11,563 nucleotides of DNA from an uncultured Acidaminococcus sp. (GCA_905213155.1 CAJMHI010000052.1:1-11563); one strand, 5' to 3'. Shown: positions 1 through 7,750, counted from the first letter of the stretch. The notes: generated by a model from the letters alone, not told the origin. Numbers and translations are program-made.

Positions 1-630
1 TTTATTGGGTCACTTTTAACCGGCCAAATGGGTCAAAAATATTCCGGCCTTGACATGGCCGGAGAATTAGACGTAGCACTCACCGTACAAAGCGAAAACC
101 TGCCAGGGCTGATTAATGAACCAATGTTGTCCAACCAGTTGTATTTGTGTGTATCCGATCGATTGCTCCAGCAATATTATGGCAACCAGGCAGAAATGAT
201 CAAACTGCGATCCCGGAATGGAGCCCATCTGGCTGATTTTTCCAAACTGCCCTTTTTGATTATTACGCCACCCAACCATCTGGGCACCATTCTCGCCAAC
301 TGTTTTGAAGAAGCCGGCTATTTGCCCCGTATCTACCTGCAAATGGATCATTTGCGGCTCAGTGAGACTTTGGCGTCCAAAGCACTATGCGCGGCCTTTA
401 CCACCACAACGCCTCTCAATACCAGCCGCAACCAGATGGCCCGGGATGTAAATATTTTTCCGTTATTGTACAAGGAAAAGCCGGTATTCCACCGCTTGTA
501 CCTGGCCTATTATGAAAAGCGCTACCATCCAAAGTATGTACTCTACTTTATCCAGCTGATCAAAAACTACTTCAGCCAGATTGAGGACACAGATCTCACC
601 TATATCAGCGAAAACACAAGCGAGGAATAG
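1..630 (+). CDS. LysR-type transcriptional regulator, C-terminal part (5' end outside window)
   Basis: The frame is open from base 1 to a TAG at 628-630, giving 209 residues with no credible start. The ATG at 28 lies inside the domain, so the gene begins left of the window. The segment matches the effector-binding domain of LysR-type regulators: a GELDVAL strand (the family's G-x-LD-x-A/G-I/L motif) near residues 24-30, then a strand reading LYLCVSDRLL where these proteins carry their hinge region, then alternating alpha/beta secondary structure to the end. The N-terminal winged HTH is missing from view. LysR regulators bind a small effector and control a neighbouring, often divergent, gene; that gene would lie outside the window. 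The gene ends 11 bp from the convergent rpoN stop with no obvious hairpin between, so the two transcripts probably overlap at their 3' ends. The family call is fairly firm; the effector is unknown. Confidence 0.82.
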   Translation, partial: FIGSLLTGQMGQKYSGLDMAGELDVALTVQSENLPGLINEPMLSNQLYLCVSDRLLQQYYGNQAEMIKLRSRNGAHLADFSKLPFLIITPPNHLGTILANCFEEAGYLPRIYLQMDHLRLSETLASKALCAAFTTTTPLNTSRNQMARDVNIFPLLYKEKPVFHRLYLAYYEKRYHPKYVLYFIQLIKNYFSQIEDTDLTYISENTSEE

Positions 631-641
631 GAACAATTGTC

Positions 642-1979
642 CTACCGCCACTCTTTTCTGGCACTTTTGCCGCCGATACCCATTTTGGTCCGATATTTAT
701 TGACGGTGCGCCGGGCTACCTGAATGCCTTGCCGGGAAAGTTCATCACAGATCCCTTGGTCACTAAGGGGATGGGTTTTATCCTCGGCTGTAATCACCTC
801 ACGGATGCACGCCATAAGTTTTTCGTCCGTCAGCGCCACATCCTGGTCTTTCTTTACGTCCCCCACCAGAAAGCTGCCAGCGGGAAAACTGCCCCAACGG
901 CAGGCGATAAATTTATGTTGCAAGGCCCGGCTGACGGTAGAGATGGCAAAGCCCGTTTCTTCTGCCAGGTCTGCCAGTTTTAACGGCTGCCGGTAGCCCG
1001 GTCCCATACGGAAAAAAGCTTCCTGATGGGTAACAAGCGCTTGGAATACCGTAAGTAGCGTCCGGTTCCGTTCCTTCAGCAGGCCTTCTAATTCTTTGGC
1101 TTTGCTGAACTGTTCTTTTAGATACGCTTTCACCTGGGCATTTGTCTGCTGTTTGCCCCAATCCAGATACGCTTGGTTCAAGGTAAACTTTCCGCCCCAG
1201 GTGTCGTACACCGTGACTACAAGGCCCGTACTTTCTGTTTCCACCCGCACGTCTTCCCGGGCATAGGCAATGGGTCCTTCCTGGGCAAAGCTGGCACCGG
1301 GTTTGGGATTTAGGCAGCAGATTTGTTTTTTCGCCGCAAGAACTTTCTCTTTGGTGGTATGAAACTGCTTTGCCAGCTGGGCAATCTGATTTTGCCCCAG
1401 CGCTTCCAGTCCGTCTGTCACAATACGCTGTGCCAAGGCAGTATCTTCGTCCTGCCGCACAAGCTGCAGCCGCAGACATTCCGAAAGATTCCGTGCCCCT
1501 ACACCGGCCGGGTCCATCTGCTGGATCTTTTGCAACGCCTGAAGCACCGCATTTTCCGGCACAGCAAAAGCCCGTGCCATATCCGCCGGGTTTTCCTTCC
1601 AATAGCCGTTGCCATCCAGGGTGCCCGCAATATACCTGGCAATTTCCGCTTCCTTCGGCGGCAATTTCAAGAAGCTGATCTGTCCATTAATGGCATCCTG
1701 CAAAGTCTGGCTGGTCTTTTTCAAATTGCTGGCCGGGTCTGGCAGAGGCTCATCATCCTTAGAACGGAGGCTGCGCTTGGCATACTGCCGGCCGTCACTT
1801 TCCCGCCAGGAGCTTGCTGCCCCTTCCGGCCCAAACTCCAAAAGCGGATTGGCCTCTACCGCCTTCTGGAGAAACGCTTCCACTTCCAGGGCATTCATCT
1901 GTAGCAAATGCATCTGCTGTACTAGATGCACCGTCAGCTGCTGTTTTTGCTGCGGCGCCAGTGTCAGTTTATTTTGCAT
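642..1979 (-). CDS. rpoN: RNA polymerase sigma-54 factor RpoN
   Basis: This 445-residue protein is the alternative sigma factor that recognises -24/-12 promoters and needs an AAA+ activator to open DNA. All three regions are visible. Region I is a Gln/Leu-rich segment at residues 4-48, with QQKQQLTVHLVQQMHLLQMN contacting the activator. The core-binding domain is at about 90-270 and carries the signature MDPAGVGARNLSECL (155-169). The C-terminal part has an HTH at about 339-358 (AEETGFAISTVSRAL) and the RpoN box ARRTVNKYRT at 422-431, which reads -24 DNA; the usual form is ARRTVAKYRE. Length is slightly below the typical 450-480 because the acidic region II linker (50-90) is short. AAGG seven bases upstream supports the ATG. 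It is the last gene of a TPR-MATE-rpoN unit, 33 bp after the MATE stop. Possible clients in this window are the activator at 5920-7689 and the promoter at 11370-11385. Confidence 0.96.
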   Translation of the reverse strand: MQNKLTLAPQQKQQLTVHLVQQMHLLQMNALEVEAFLQKAVEANPLLEFGPEGAASSWRESDGRQYAKRSLRSKDDEPLPDPASNLKKTSQTLQDAINGQISFLKLPPKEAEIARYIAGTLDGNGYWKENPADMARAFAVPENAVLQALQKIQQMDPAGVGARNLSECLRLQLVRQDEDTALAQRIVTDGLEALGQNQIAQLAKQFHTTKEKVLAAKKQICCLNPKPGASFAQEGPIAYAREDVRVETESTGLVVTVYDTWGGKFTLNQAYLDWGKQQTNAQVKAYLKEQFSKAKELEGLLKERNRTLLTVFQALVTHQEAFFRMGPGYRQPLKLADLAEETGFAISTVSRALQHKFIACRWGSFPAGSFLVGDVKKDQDVALTDEKLMACIREVITAEDKTHPLSDQGICDELSRQGIQVARRTVNKYRTKMGIGGKSARKEWR

Positions 1980-2012
1980 AGTAGGGCCTTCTTTCGTGCT
2001 TGTCAGAGGAGT

Positions 2013-3374
2013 TCAGCTCTCTGCCGCATACAGTCGTTCGTATTTCCGCACTAGCAGAGCCCAATACCCCACAAAGATAATCAAAATCAGGATCCAAGAC
2101 AAGGGATATGATAAGTATACCATTTCCACGCCGCATTGGGGTATATCCAAAAAGCCAATCCACAAAAGCCGGAAGGCACAGGTTCCTAACAGATTGATCA
2201 GCATAGGGACCCAAGTGATCCCAAAGCCCCGGATGCTGCCGATAAGCACGTCCGCACAACCAAAAATTATGTACCAGCGCCCCACCCAGCGCAGCCGATT
2301 GGCTCCTTCTGCCACAACTGCCGCATTCCCGTTAAAAAGTTGAATGAGATCGGATACAAAAAAATCCATGCAAAACCATTCCCCAATCCCTAGCACGACG
2401 GTCAGGCAAAGACAGGTTTTGGCTACTCGTTTTACCCGCTGCCACTTTCCTGCGCCCAGATTCTGGCTGACGAAGGTCATACTGGCCTGATGGAATGAAT
2501 TCATGGCAATATAGAGAAAGTTTTCCACGTTGGCTCCGGCACTGTTTGCCGCTACGGTCACAGAACCAAATGCGTTTAACGCACTCTGGATCACTACGTT
2601 AGACAAACTGAAGAGACAAGCTTGTAGCCCGGCCGGCACACCAATTCGTGCCATTTCCTGCAGCGCCGATAGATCTACGGTCAAGCGTTTCCAATGATAT
2701 CGCCAGTGTCCTTGTTCCCGGGACAAACAGCCCAATACCAAAATTGCAGACAACAGTTGGCTAAGGATCGTGGCAATGCCTACGCCCGCCACATCCCATT
2801 GAAGTACAACCACCGTATACAAATTCAAAAGCAAATTGCATAGGCCGCTGATAAGAAGAAAAACGAGAGGCCGCCGGGTATCTCCTATGGCCCGCAGCAC
2901 TGCTGTTCCATAATTGTAGAGCATTACAAAGGGTGTCCCTAGGAAATAAATGCGCAAATACAATAGCGTTTTTGCGTAGATATCCGTTGGTGTAGCCATA
3001 AGCTGTAAGATCCAAGGGGCCGCTACGATTCCGATCCCGCCGGCCAAAAGTCCACCAAATAGTCCTACCGTCATGGATGTGCGTAAAATCACGCTGATTT
3101 CTTTTTCCTTACCCCCAGCGCCTACGGCATGCGCCACCAACACGTTGACTCCTACGCCCAAACCAATGAGCAGATTAGTAAAAAGGTACACGGTAGCGGA
3201 CGTACTGCCAACGGCCGCCAGGCTGTCAAAGCCGGCAAATCGTCCGACCACCACTACATCTGCTGCGTTAAATAGCATCTGCAACAGATTGGTCACCATG
3301 AGGGGCAGGCTGAACCAGAGAATTTTTCCCAAAAGAGGGCCGCTTGTCATGGTCATGCCGGAACGAGATGTCAT
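2013..3374 (-). CDS. MATE family multidrug/sodium-type efflux transporter
   Basis: This 453-residue, very hydrophobic inner-membrane protein has the two-fold MatE architecture: one bundle at about residues 17-177 and a second at about 240-405, for roughly 12 membrane helices. Family landmarks are the N-terminal helix with LPLMVTNLLQMLFNAADVV, the loop RAIGDTRRP (161-169) and FVSQNLGAGK (301-310) in the second half. MATE carriers export cationic drugs or metabolites against a Na+ or H+ gradient; the sequence gives no substrate. The chosen ATG (3372-3374) has AAGGAGG eight bases upstream, so the two later Met codons near residues 7-9 are less likely. The ATG overlaps the TGA of the upstream TPR gene (ATGA), which suggests translational coupling. 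rpoN follows after 33 bp in the same direction. It resembles the YoeA/DinF-like bacterial group more than NorM, but I cannot place it exactly. Confidence 0.93.
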   Translation of the reverse strand: MTSRSGMTMTSGPLLGKILWFSLPLMVTNLLQMLFNAADVVVVGRFAGFDSLAAVGSTSATVYLFTNLLIGLGVGVNVLVAHAVGAGGKEKEISVILRTSMTVGLFGGLLAGGIGIVAAPWILQLMATPTDIYAKTLLYLRIYFLGTPFVMLYNYGTAVLRAIGDTRRPLVFLLISGLCNLLLNLYTVVVLQWDVAGVGIATILSQLLSAILVLGCLSREQGHWRYHWKRLTVDLSALQEMARIGVPAGLQACLFSLSNVVIQSALNAFGSVTVAANSAGANVENFLYIAMNSFHQASMTFVSQNLGAGKWQRVKRVAKTCLCLTVVLGIGEWFCMDFFVSDLIQLFNGNAAVVAEGANRLRWVGRWYIIFGCADVLIGSIRGFGITWVPMLINLLGTCAFRLLWIGFLDIPQCGVEMVYLSYPLSWILILIIFVGYWALLVRKYERLYAAES

Positions 3375-4312
3375 GGCACAGCCTCCTTATTTTTTAAAAT
3401 TATCCGCAATTGTCGTAATTCGTCATGGACGGCTTGGACTTTTTCGTTGTGCGTACCAAAAATTCCTGCACAAATCTGTTCTGCTTCAGAAAGCACCGTA
3501 TAGGCTTCCCGGAGTTTTCCAGCTCCTCGCAGGGCCCAGGCTTCGTGTTGCAGGTTTATGGCATAGGCGTGATTTTTTCCATAGAATTTTTCAATATACT
3601 GGGCGGCCTGGTCATAGACTTGTGCTGCCCTGTTGTATTTTTTCTGCTGGTATAAAAGCCCTCCCAAGCTGTTTAGAGCTTTCAAAAAATGCGGATCTTT
3701 TTTCTCCGGCTGTTCTTTGCACTCTGCCAAGAATTTGTCTACACAGGCATAGGATTCCTGGGGCCTTCCACAACGCATATAGAGCAGTGCCAGGTTGTGG
3801 TAGCTAGGCCCTAGCGCCTCACGGCGCCCGGAAAGGCGCAAATATTCCACCGCTTTTTCCTGCGCTTCTGCTGCCTTGTCCCACTCTCCCACCTCTTGGT
3901 ACGTCTGTGCTAGGTTGCTATAAAGACTGGCACAAAACGATACATTGACTTGCTTTTGCCTGCGGTAAATGGTTAGCGCCTCTTGAAAAAGCGACACGGC
4001 ATCAAAAAGTTTCCCGGCCTGCCGATACGTCCCCGCCAGGTTATTTAAAAGGGCAGCATATTCCGCTGTATTTTTCCCAGTCTCTTCCCGGATGGTGCGT
4101 CCCACCATGCGAAACATTTCCGCAGATTTTTCGTATTGCTGAAAGCCACGGTAAAATAAGCCTAATTCATGGGTCACAGCGACCCATTCTTTTTTTGTTC
4201 CTTTTTCTTTTAGCTGCTGCCAGCCCAGCAAAAATCCTTCCATGTCCTTAGGCGTTACCTGCCCCAGCAGGCGATTGCGCTGCAAATAAAATTCTTTGAG
4301 TAACGGAGTCAT
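3371..4312 (-). CDS. Tetratricopeptide-repeat protein (about six TPRs)
   Basis: A soluble, mostly helical protein made of about six 34-residue TPR units. In the numbering from the ATG at 4312 they start at about residues 46, 86, 127, 168, 211 and 253. Typical TPR positions are seen in ALLNNLAGTYRQAGK, SLYSNLAQTYQEVGEWDKA and PSYHNLALLYMRCGR. The arrangement is like kinesin light chain or Nephrocystin-type arrays, which bind other proteins; no enzymatic or DNA-binding domain and no signal peptide are visible. I chose ATG 4310-4312 (313 residues) because AAGGAG sits nine bases upstream. A longer frame opens at ATG 4447 (358 residues), but AGAAG abuts that start codon, leaving no spacing. The extra 45 codons also include less favoured codons (ATA, AGA, CTA). 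The stop overlaps the MATE start. It may be an accessory or regulatory partner of the MATE-rpoN unit; this role is inferred only from coupling. Confidence 0.8.
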   Translation of the reverse strand: MTPLLKEFYLQRNRLLGQVTPKDMEGFLLGWQQLKEKGTKKEWVAVTHELGLFYRGFQQYEKSAEMFRMVGRTIREETGKNTAEYAALLNNLAGTYRQAGKLFDAVSLFQEALTIYRRQKQVNVSFCASLYSNLAQTYQEVGEWDKAAEAQEKAVEYLRLSGRREALGPSYHNLALLYMRCGRPQESYACVDKFLAECKEQPEKKDPHFLKALNSLGGLLYQQKKYNRAAQVYDQAAQYIEKFYGKNHAYAINLQHEAWALRGAGKLREAYTVLSEAEQICAGIFGTHNEKVQAVHDELRQLRIILKNKEAVP

Positions 4313-4321
4313 GCCACTATG

Positions 4322-4327
4322 CTCCTT
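4322..4327 (-). promoter_or_regulatory. Ribosome binding site deciding the TPR start
   Basis: On the minus strand AAGGAG occurs nine bases before ATG 4310-4312, inside the longer alternative reading frame. It is the best Shine-Dalgarno match among the possible starts (4447, 4426, 4312) of the TPR gene. Confidence 0.6.
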
Positions 4328-4501
4328 TCCGTATCCGTATAGCCCATACCAGGCGAAATCTTCCACGTTGATTGTACCTTCCTTAGAAAAAAAACACTGT
4401 GCGAAAAAGGCGGCTTTTTGTGCCATGACTCTTATATTTTTTCCCATCTTCTAAAAGCAAGAGAGAATCGGCACAAAAACAAAGAGAACAGGCACATCAT
4501 A

Positions 4502-4544
4502 TCTGCCGTTTTTTCCCTATAATAAAGCCATAGATAACGGCAGA
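4502..4544. promoter_or_regulatory. Perfect 9-bp inverted repeat bracketing a promoter (candidate operator)
   Basis: TCTGCCGTT (4502-4510) and AACGGCAGA (4536-4544) are exact reverse complements separated by 25 bp. Their centres are 34 bp apart, about three helical turns. They bracket the TATAAT at 4518-4523. With a start predicted near 4530, the half-sites lie at about -28 to -20 and +7 to +15 of the alcohol dehydrogenase promoter, a position suited to repression. The region also lies upstream of the divergent TPR-MATE-rpoN unit, and TATTAT can be read on the minus strand at 4519-4524, so one regulator might act on both. The left arm would not be transcribed from the predicted start, so a DNA operator is more likely than an RNA hairpin. 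The binding protein is unknown. Confidence 0.5.
4518..4523 (+). promoter_or_regulatory. Predicted sigma-70 -10 box of the alcohol dehydrogenase gene
   Basis: A consensus TATAAT lies 44 bp before the ATG at 4568. No good TTGACA is found 16-18 bp upstream (4494-4501 reads acatcata) and there is no TGn extension. The promoter is therefore weak or needs an activator. Transcription would start near 4530. Confidence 0.5.
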
Positions 4545-4567
4545 ACTCATAAGGAGGGTAATTGACC

Positions 4568-5752
4568 ATGGATAACTTTACGTTTTACAGCCCCACCTAT
4601 TTTGTATTCGGCAAAGGCACGGAAAACGAAACTGGAAAATACGTGAAACAATACGGGGGGAGCAAAGTCCTGATCCATTATGGCGGCGGCTCTGCCGTGC
4701 GCAGCGGTTTGATTGATCGGGTAAAAAAATCCCTAGATGCCGCAGGCATCGGCCACGTGGAGCTAGGTGGTGTAAAAGCCAGTCCCCACATGGACCTGAT
4801 CTACAAAGGTATTGACCTGGCCCGGCAGGAAAAAGTGGACTTTGTCCTTGCCGTAGGCGGCGGCAGTGTTATGGATTCTGCCAAAGGAATCGCTTTTGGC
4901 GCTATTTATGACGGGGATTGCTGGGATTACTACTGCGGCAAAAAAGGCCCCGTAACAGAAGCTCTGCCCGTAGGCTGCGTTGTTACCATTGCGGCTTCCG
5001 GCAGTGAAGGCTCCACGGATTCCGTGGTAACCCAGGATACACCGGACGGGCATCAATACAAACGTTGTGCGGATGGCGATATTCTTCGGCCGCTGTTTGC
5101 CATTATGAATCCGGAACTGATGATGACTTTGCCGCCCTACCAAACGGCCAGCGGCATTTCCGACATGCTGGCACACTGCATGGAACGGTATTTCACCCAT
5201 ACGAAAGAAAATGAACTGACCGACCGTCTGCTGGAAGGCGTAATGATTGCCATTATCCACGAAGCCAAGCGGGTTATGGCCGATCCGATGAACTATGATG
5301 CCCGCGCCAATATTATGTGGGCCGCCATGGTTGCCCAAAATAATTCCACTGGCGTAGGCCGTGCACAGGATTGGGGCACCCACCATATGGACAACGAAAT
5401 CGGGATTAATTACGGAGCTTCCCATGGTGCAGGATTAGCGCTGCTCTTCCCCTATTGGATGGAATATGCCATGAAAACCCAAGGACCGGAACAATTTGCC
5501 AAATATGCAACCCGGGTATGGGGCGTGAAAATGGATTTTGAACATCCGGAACTCACCGCTATGGAAGGCATCAAGGCTTTCCAGGATTTCGTAAAAGAAA
5601 TGGGCATGCCCACCCATATCAGTGAACTGGGCGGCAAGGAAGAAGATATTCCCGGCATGGTCGAAAACATGTTCCATGGTGCCCCCAACCACGGTAACTT
5701 TGTAAAACTTACACCGGAAATCGCTGCCACCATTTACAAGATGGCCTTGTGA
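4568..5752 (+). CDS. Iron-containing alcohol dehydrogenase, butanol dehydrogenase (BDH/YqhD-like) type
   Basis: A 394-residue cytosolic group III alcohol dehydrogenase that interconverts aldehydes and alcohols with NAD(P)H. The N-terminal Rossmann-like half carries YGGGSAVRSG (38-47), which in BDH-type enzymes sits near the cofactor ribose, and the dinucleotide motif GGGSVMDSAK (97-106). The helical C-terminal half carries the metal ligands with correct spacing: D199 and H203 in SDMLAHCMERYF, H272 in GTHHMDNE, and H286 in ASHGAGLA; the H-H distance of 14 matches YqhD. Length fits the family (about 385-395). AAGGAGGG at 4551-4558 is nine bases before ATG 4568; a TTG two codons upstream would be too close. 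The gene stands alone, divergent from TPR-MATE-rpoN and convergent with the sigma-54 activator. Small acidic residues are absent after the first Gly stretch, so NADPH use is possible, but cofactor and substrate are inferences. Confidence 0.93.
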   Translation: MDNFTFYSPTYFVFGKGTENETGKYVKQYGGSKVLIHYGGGSAVRSGLIDRVKKSLDAAGIGHVELGGVKASPHMDLIYKGIDLARQEKVDFVLAVGGGSVMDSAKGIAFGAIYDGDCWDYYCGKKGPVTEALPVGCVVTIAASGSEGSTDSVVTQDTPDGHQYKRCADGDILRPLFAIMNPELMMTLPPYQTASGISDMLAHCMERYFTHTKENELTDRLLEGVMIAIIHEAKRVMADPMNYDARANIMWAAMVAQNNSTGVGRAQDWGTHHMDNEIGINYGASHGAGLALLFPYWMEYAMKTQGPEQFAKYATRVWGVKMDFEHPELTAMEGIKAFQDFVKEMGMPTHISELGGKEEDIPGMVENMFHGAPNHGNFVKLTPEIAATIYKMAL

Positions 5753-5769
5753 GATTCAGCCATTTTGTA

Positions 5770-5797
5770 AAACAACCTACCAGCAAGAAGGTTGTTT
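5770..5797 (+). terminator. Weak hairpin after the alcohol dehydrogenase gene
   Basis: AAACAACCT (5770-5778) pairs exactly with AGGTTGTTT (5789-5797) around a 10-base loop, 17 bp after the stop. The stem is A/T rich and no T-run follows (the next bases are AAACACG), so it is a poor stand-alone terminator. It may assist the strong hairpin at 5843-5900 or protect the 3' end. Confidence 0.3.
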
Positions 5798-5842
5798 AAA
5801 CACGTAGCAAACACCTTAAAAAGCTCTTCATAGAAACCCTTT

Positions 5843-5900
5843 AAACAAACAGACAGCCTGTGGGAAAGCCCCCTCTTTCCCACAGGCTGTCTGTTTGTTT
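5843..5900. terminator. Bidirectional intrinsic terminator with a 26-bp perfect stem
   Basis: Two 26-base arms (5843-5868 and 5875-5900) are exact reverse complements around a 6-base loop CCCCCT. The core is AGCCTGTGGGAAAG and the outer third is AAACAAACAGAC, so on either strand the 3' arm ends in TGTTTGTTT and supplies a U-rich tail. It lies between the convergent alcohol dehydrogenase and activator genes, 90 and 19 bp from their stops, and would end both transcripts. Confidence 0.88.
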
Positions 5901-5919
5901 ACGCTATATTGTTTAGGTT

Positions 5920-7689
5920 TTACGGTCCTTGCCGTACGATAGAAATTCCATCTCGGCGAATCCGATACTGCAAATTCTGCCGGCTCATCCCTAACTGCCG
6001 GGCCGCTGCAGAAATATTACCGCCGTGCTGCCGCAAGGCCTGTTCTACCGCTGCACGCTCCACTTCTCGCAGTGTCCGCCGATTACTCCGCGGCGGAGTA
6101 ACCGGTGCTGCCGTCTGCCGTACCTCCTGATAATAGGCTTCCGGAAGCACGGCCTCCCGTTCTTCCAGTGGCATTTCCCGCAGTTGCTGCATCAGATAAT
6201 CCGGAAGATATTCCAGCGAAATAGTGTTCCTGTCATCCGGTAAAAGATTCATAGCATACTCAATGGCATGCTGCAGCTCACGCACATTGCCTGGCCAGTC
6301 GTACCTGGCAAAAGCCGCATACACGCTGGCATCAGCCATGCGCACGTTCTTTTCCATTTTTTTATTGTAGAGCATAATAAAATATTTACCCAAAAGAAAA
6401 ATATCTTCTTTGCGCTCTCGCAGCGGAGGCACGCGCAAATCCACAACGCCTAGCCGGTAAAACAGGTCCAAGCGGAGCTTTTTTTCTTCCAGTGCTTTCT
6501 GGGGAGCGATATTCATATTGGACAAAAGGCGCACATCCACAGGATATTCCTGCACGCCGCCCACCCGGCGCGCCATTTTTTCCTGCAGGACCCGTAATAG
6601 CTTAGGCTGAAGATTAAGGGGCATAGAGTTGATCTCATCCAGCAATAATGTGCCCCCTGCTGCCTGTTCAAAAAGGCCAGGACGAGTTTCTGCACCGGTA
6701 TAGGCGCCTTTTTCCGTATCAAATAAAATACCTTCCAGTAAATTTTCTGGAATGGCCGCACAGTTCACCGCTAAAAAAGGCCCCTCCGCCCGATTGGAAG
6801 CGTTATGAATACTCTGGGCAATCAGCTCTTTCCCCGTTCCCGTTTCCCCATAAATCAAGACAGAAGAAGTAGACGGCGCCACACGCCGCGCCCGGCTAAG
6901 CAATTCCCGCATTACTGGGGTATTCCCAATGATATCCGTAAAATGATACCGTGCCCGCAAAACTTGTGTCCGTTTTTCTTTCTTCGTATGAGACAAGCGC
7001 AGAATCTGTTCCTGCAGGTCCATGATCTTTTTATGCAAAGAATCCACGTGGTGCCAGTCCTGCATAATGCCACACGCACCTAATACTTGCCCATTCTGCA
7101 CCAAAGGATAGCAGCTGGCCGTCACATCCACATCCCTGCCATGCAGTGTTACATAATGCTGGCGGGTATCGGGCAGGGCTTTTCTGCTTTTTAATACCTT
7201 GGGAATCAAAAGGCCCTCTTCATCCTGGGGCGTATAGATCTGCTCAATATTTCGGCCCACGACACCGGTATTGGTGAGATTGTCCATGCGAACTGCCGCA
7301 TCGTTTAAATACACGATCCGTCCCTCATCATCACAGATAATAACCGACTCTTTGACCTGCATCAACGCTCCCAATAATTGGTCATGGCAAGCTTCCAGAT
7401 CTGCTTTGCGGAAAACGACCATACGGGTCCCCTGTGGCAAATCTTCCACTATAGGTTCCTGGGTACGGAGCAGGTATTCCCCAAAACAAGGTTTGGCATA
7501 GACCCGCTCTCCCATAGGTTGCAGGAGAGGATGGGCAAAAGGCGGTAGCACCTGTCCTTTTAACTTGCCTTCCCCATGCAGGAGCTTGTTGCCAGTGGGA
7601 TTTACTGCCAAGATAATACCATTTTCATCCAGGAGCAACGCACCTAAGCCGCACTGGGATAACAGGACAAAGGTATCCGTCCACTTCAT
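5920..7689 (-). CDS. Sigma-54-dependent transcriptional activator (PAS-PAS-AAA+-Fis HTH)
   Basis: A 589-residue bacterial enhancer-binding protein that hydrolyses ATP to let sigma-54 polymerase open promoters. The N-terminus has two PAS-like sensor segments (about 5-95 and 102-212; the second contains ICDDEGRIVYLNDAAVRM), then a short coiled linker (about 215-242). The AAA+ core (about 252-480) shows Walker A GETGTGKE (281-288), the sigma-54-contact loop GAYTGA (328-333), Walker B LLLDEI (348-353), the arginine-finger stretch RLDLFYRLG (406-414) and WPGNVREL (465-472). The C-terminus is a Fis-type HTH (about 540-580, NISAAARQLGMSRQNLQYRI). There is no receiver domain, so it senses a ligand or redox cue and is not phosphorylated by a partner kinase; this resembles RocR-like activators, supported by ENLLEGILFDTEKGA. 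GGGAGGG eight bases upstream supports the ATG. It lies 222 bp downstream of the sigma-54 operon, its likely target, and is probably transcribed separately. Confidence 0.95.
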   Translation of the reverse strand: MKWTDTFVLLSQCGLGALLLDENGIILAVNPTGNKLLHGEGKLKGQVLPPFAHPLLQPMGERVYAKPCFGEYLLRTQEPIVEDLPQGTRMVVFRKADLEACHDQLLGALMQVKESVIICDDEGRIVYLNDAAVRMDNLTNTGVVGRNIEQIYTPQDEEGLLIPKVLKSRKALPDTRQHYVTLHGRDVDVTASCYPLVQNGQVLGACGIMQDWHHVDSLHKKIMDLQEQILRLSHTKKEKRTQVLRARYHFTDIIGNTPVMRELLSRARRVAPSTSSVLIYGETGTGKELIAQSIHNASNRAEGPFLAVNCAAIPENLLEGILFDTEKGAYTGAETRPGLFEQAAGGTLLLDEINSMPLNLQPKLLRVLQEKMARRVGGVQEYPVDVRLLSNMNIAPQKALEEKKLRLDLFYRLGVVDLRVPPLRERKEDIFLLGKYFIMLYNKKMEKNVRMADASVYAAFARYDWPGNVRELQHAIEYAMNLLPDDRNTISLEYLPDYLMQQLREMPLEEREAVLPEAYYQEVRQTAAPVTPPRSNRRTLREVERAAVEQALRQHGGNISAAARQLGMSRQNLQYRIRRDGISIVRQGP

Positions 7690-7750
7690 GCCAAATTCCC
7701 TCCCTTTCCGCTACTTTTTTATCACTATGTTGCGTTTCTCATGCAATGCT

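Noticed and set aside
631..641. ACAATTGT palindrome between the LysR-type and rpoN stops
   Set aside because: An 8-bp A/T-rich palindrome is expected by chance and there is no stem or tail for a terminator.
1323..1904. Long plus-strand open frame (193 codons) opposite rpoN, and other long frames over rpoN and MATE
   Set aside because: They are antisense or off-frame shadows of well-supported genes, have no binding site, and read as low-complexity Cys/Pro/Arg-rich protein without a recognisable fold.
4408..4425. TGGCAC on the minus strand upstream of the TPR ATG at 4312
   Set aside because: The nearest GC pairs are 10 and 13 bp from the GG instead of 12, so the -12 element is absent.
4470..4506. 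Two GGCAC elements on the plus strand before the alcohol dehydrogenase
   Set aside because: The second has a GC 14 bp after GG and the first has none at 12 bp; neither is a valid -24/-12 promoter.
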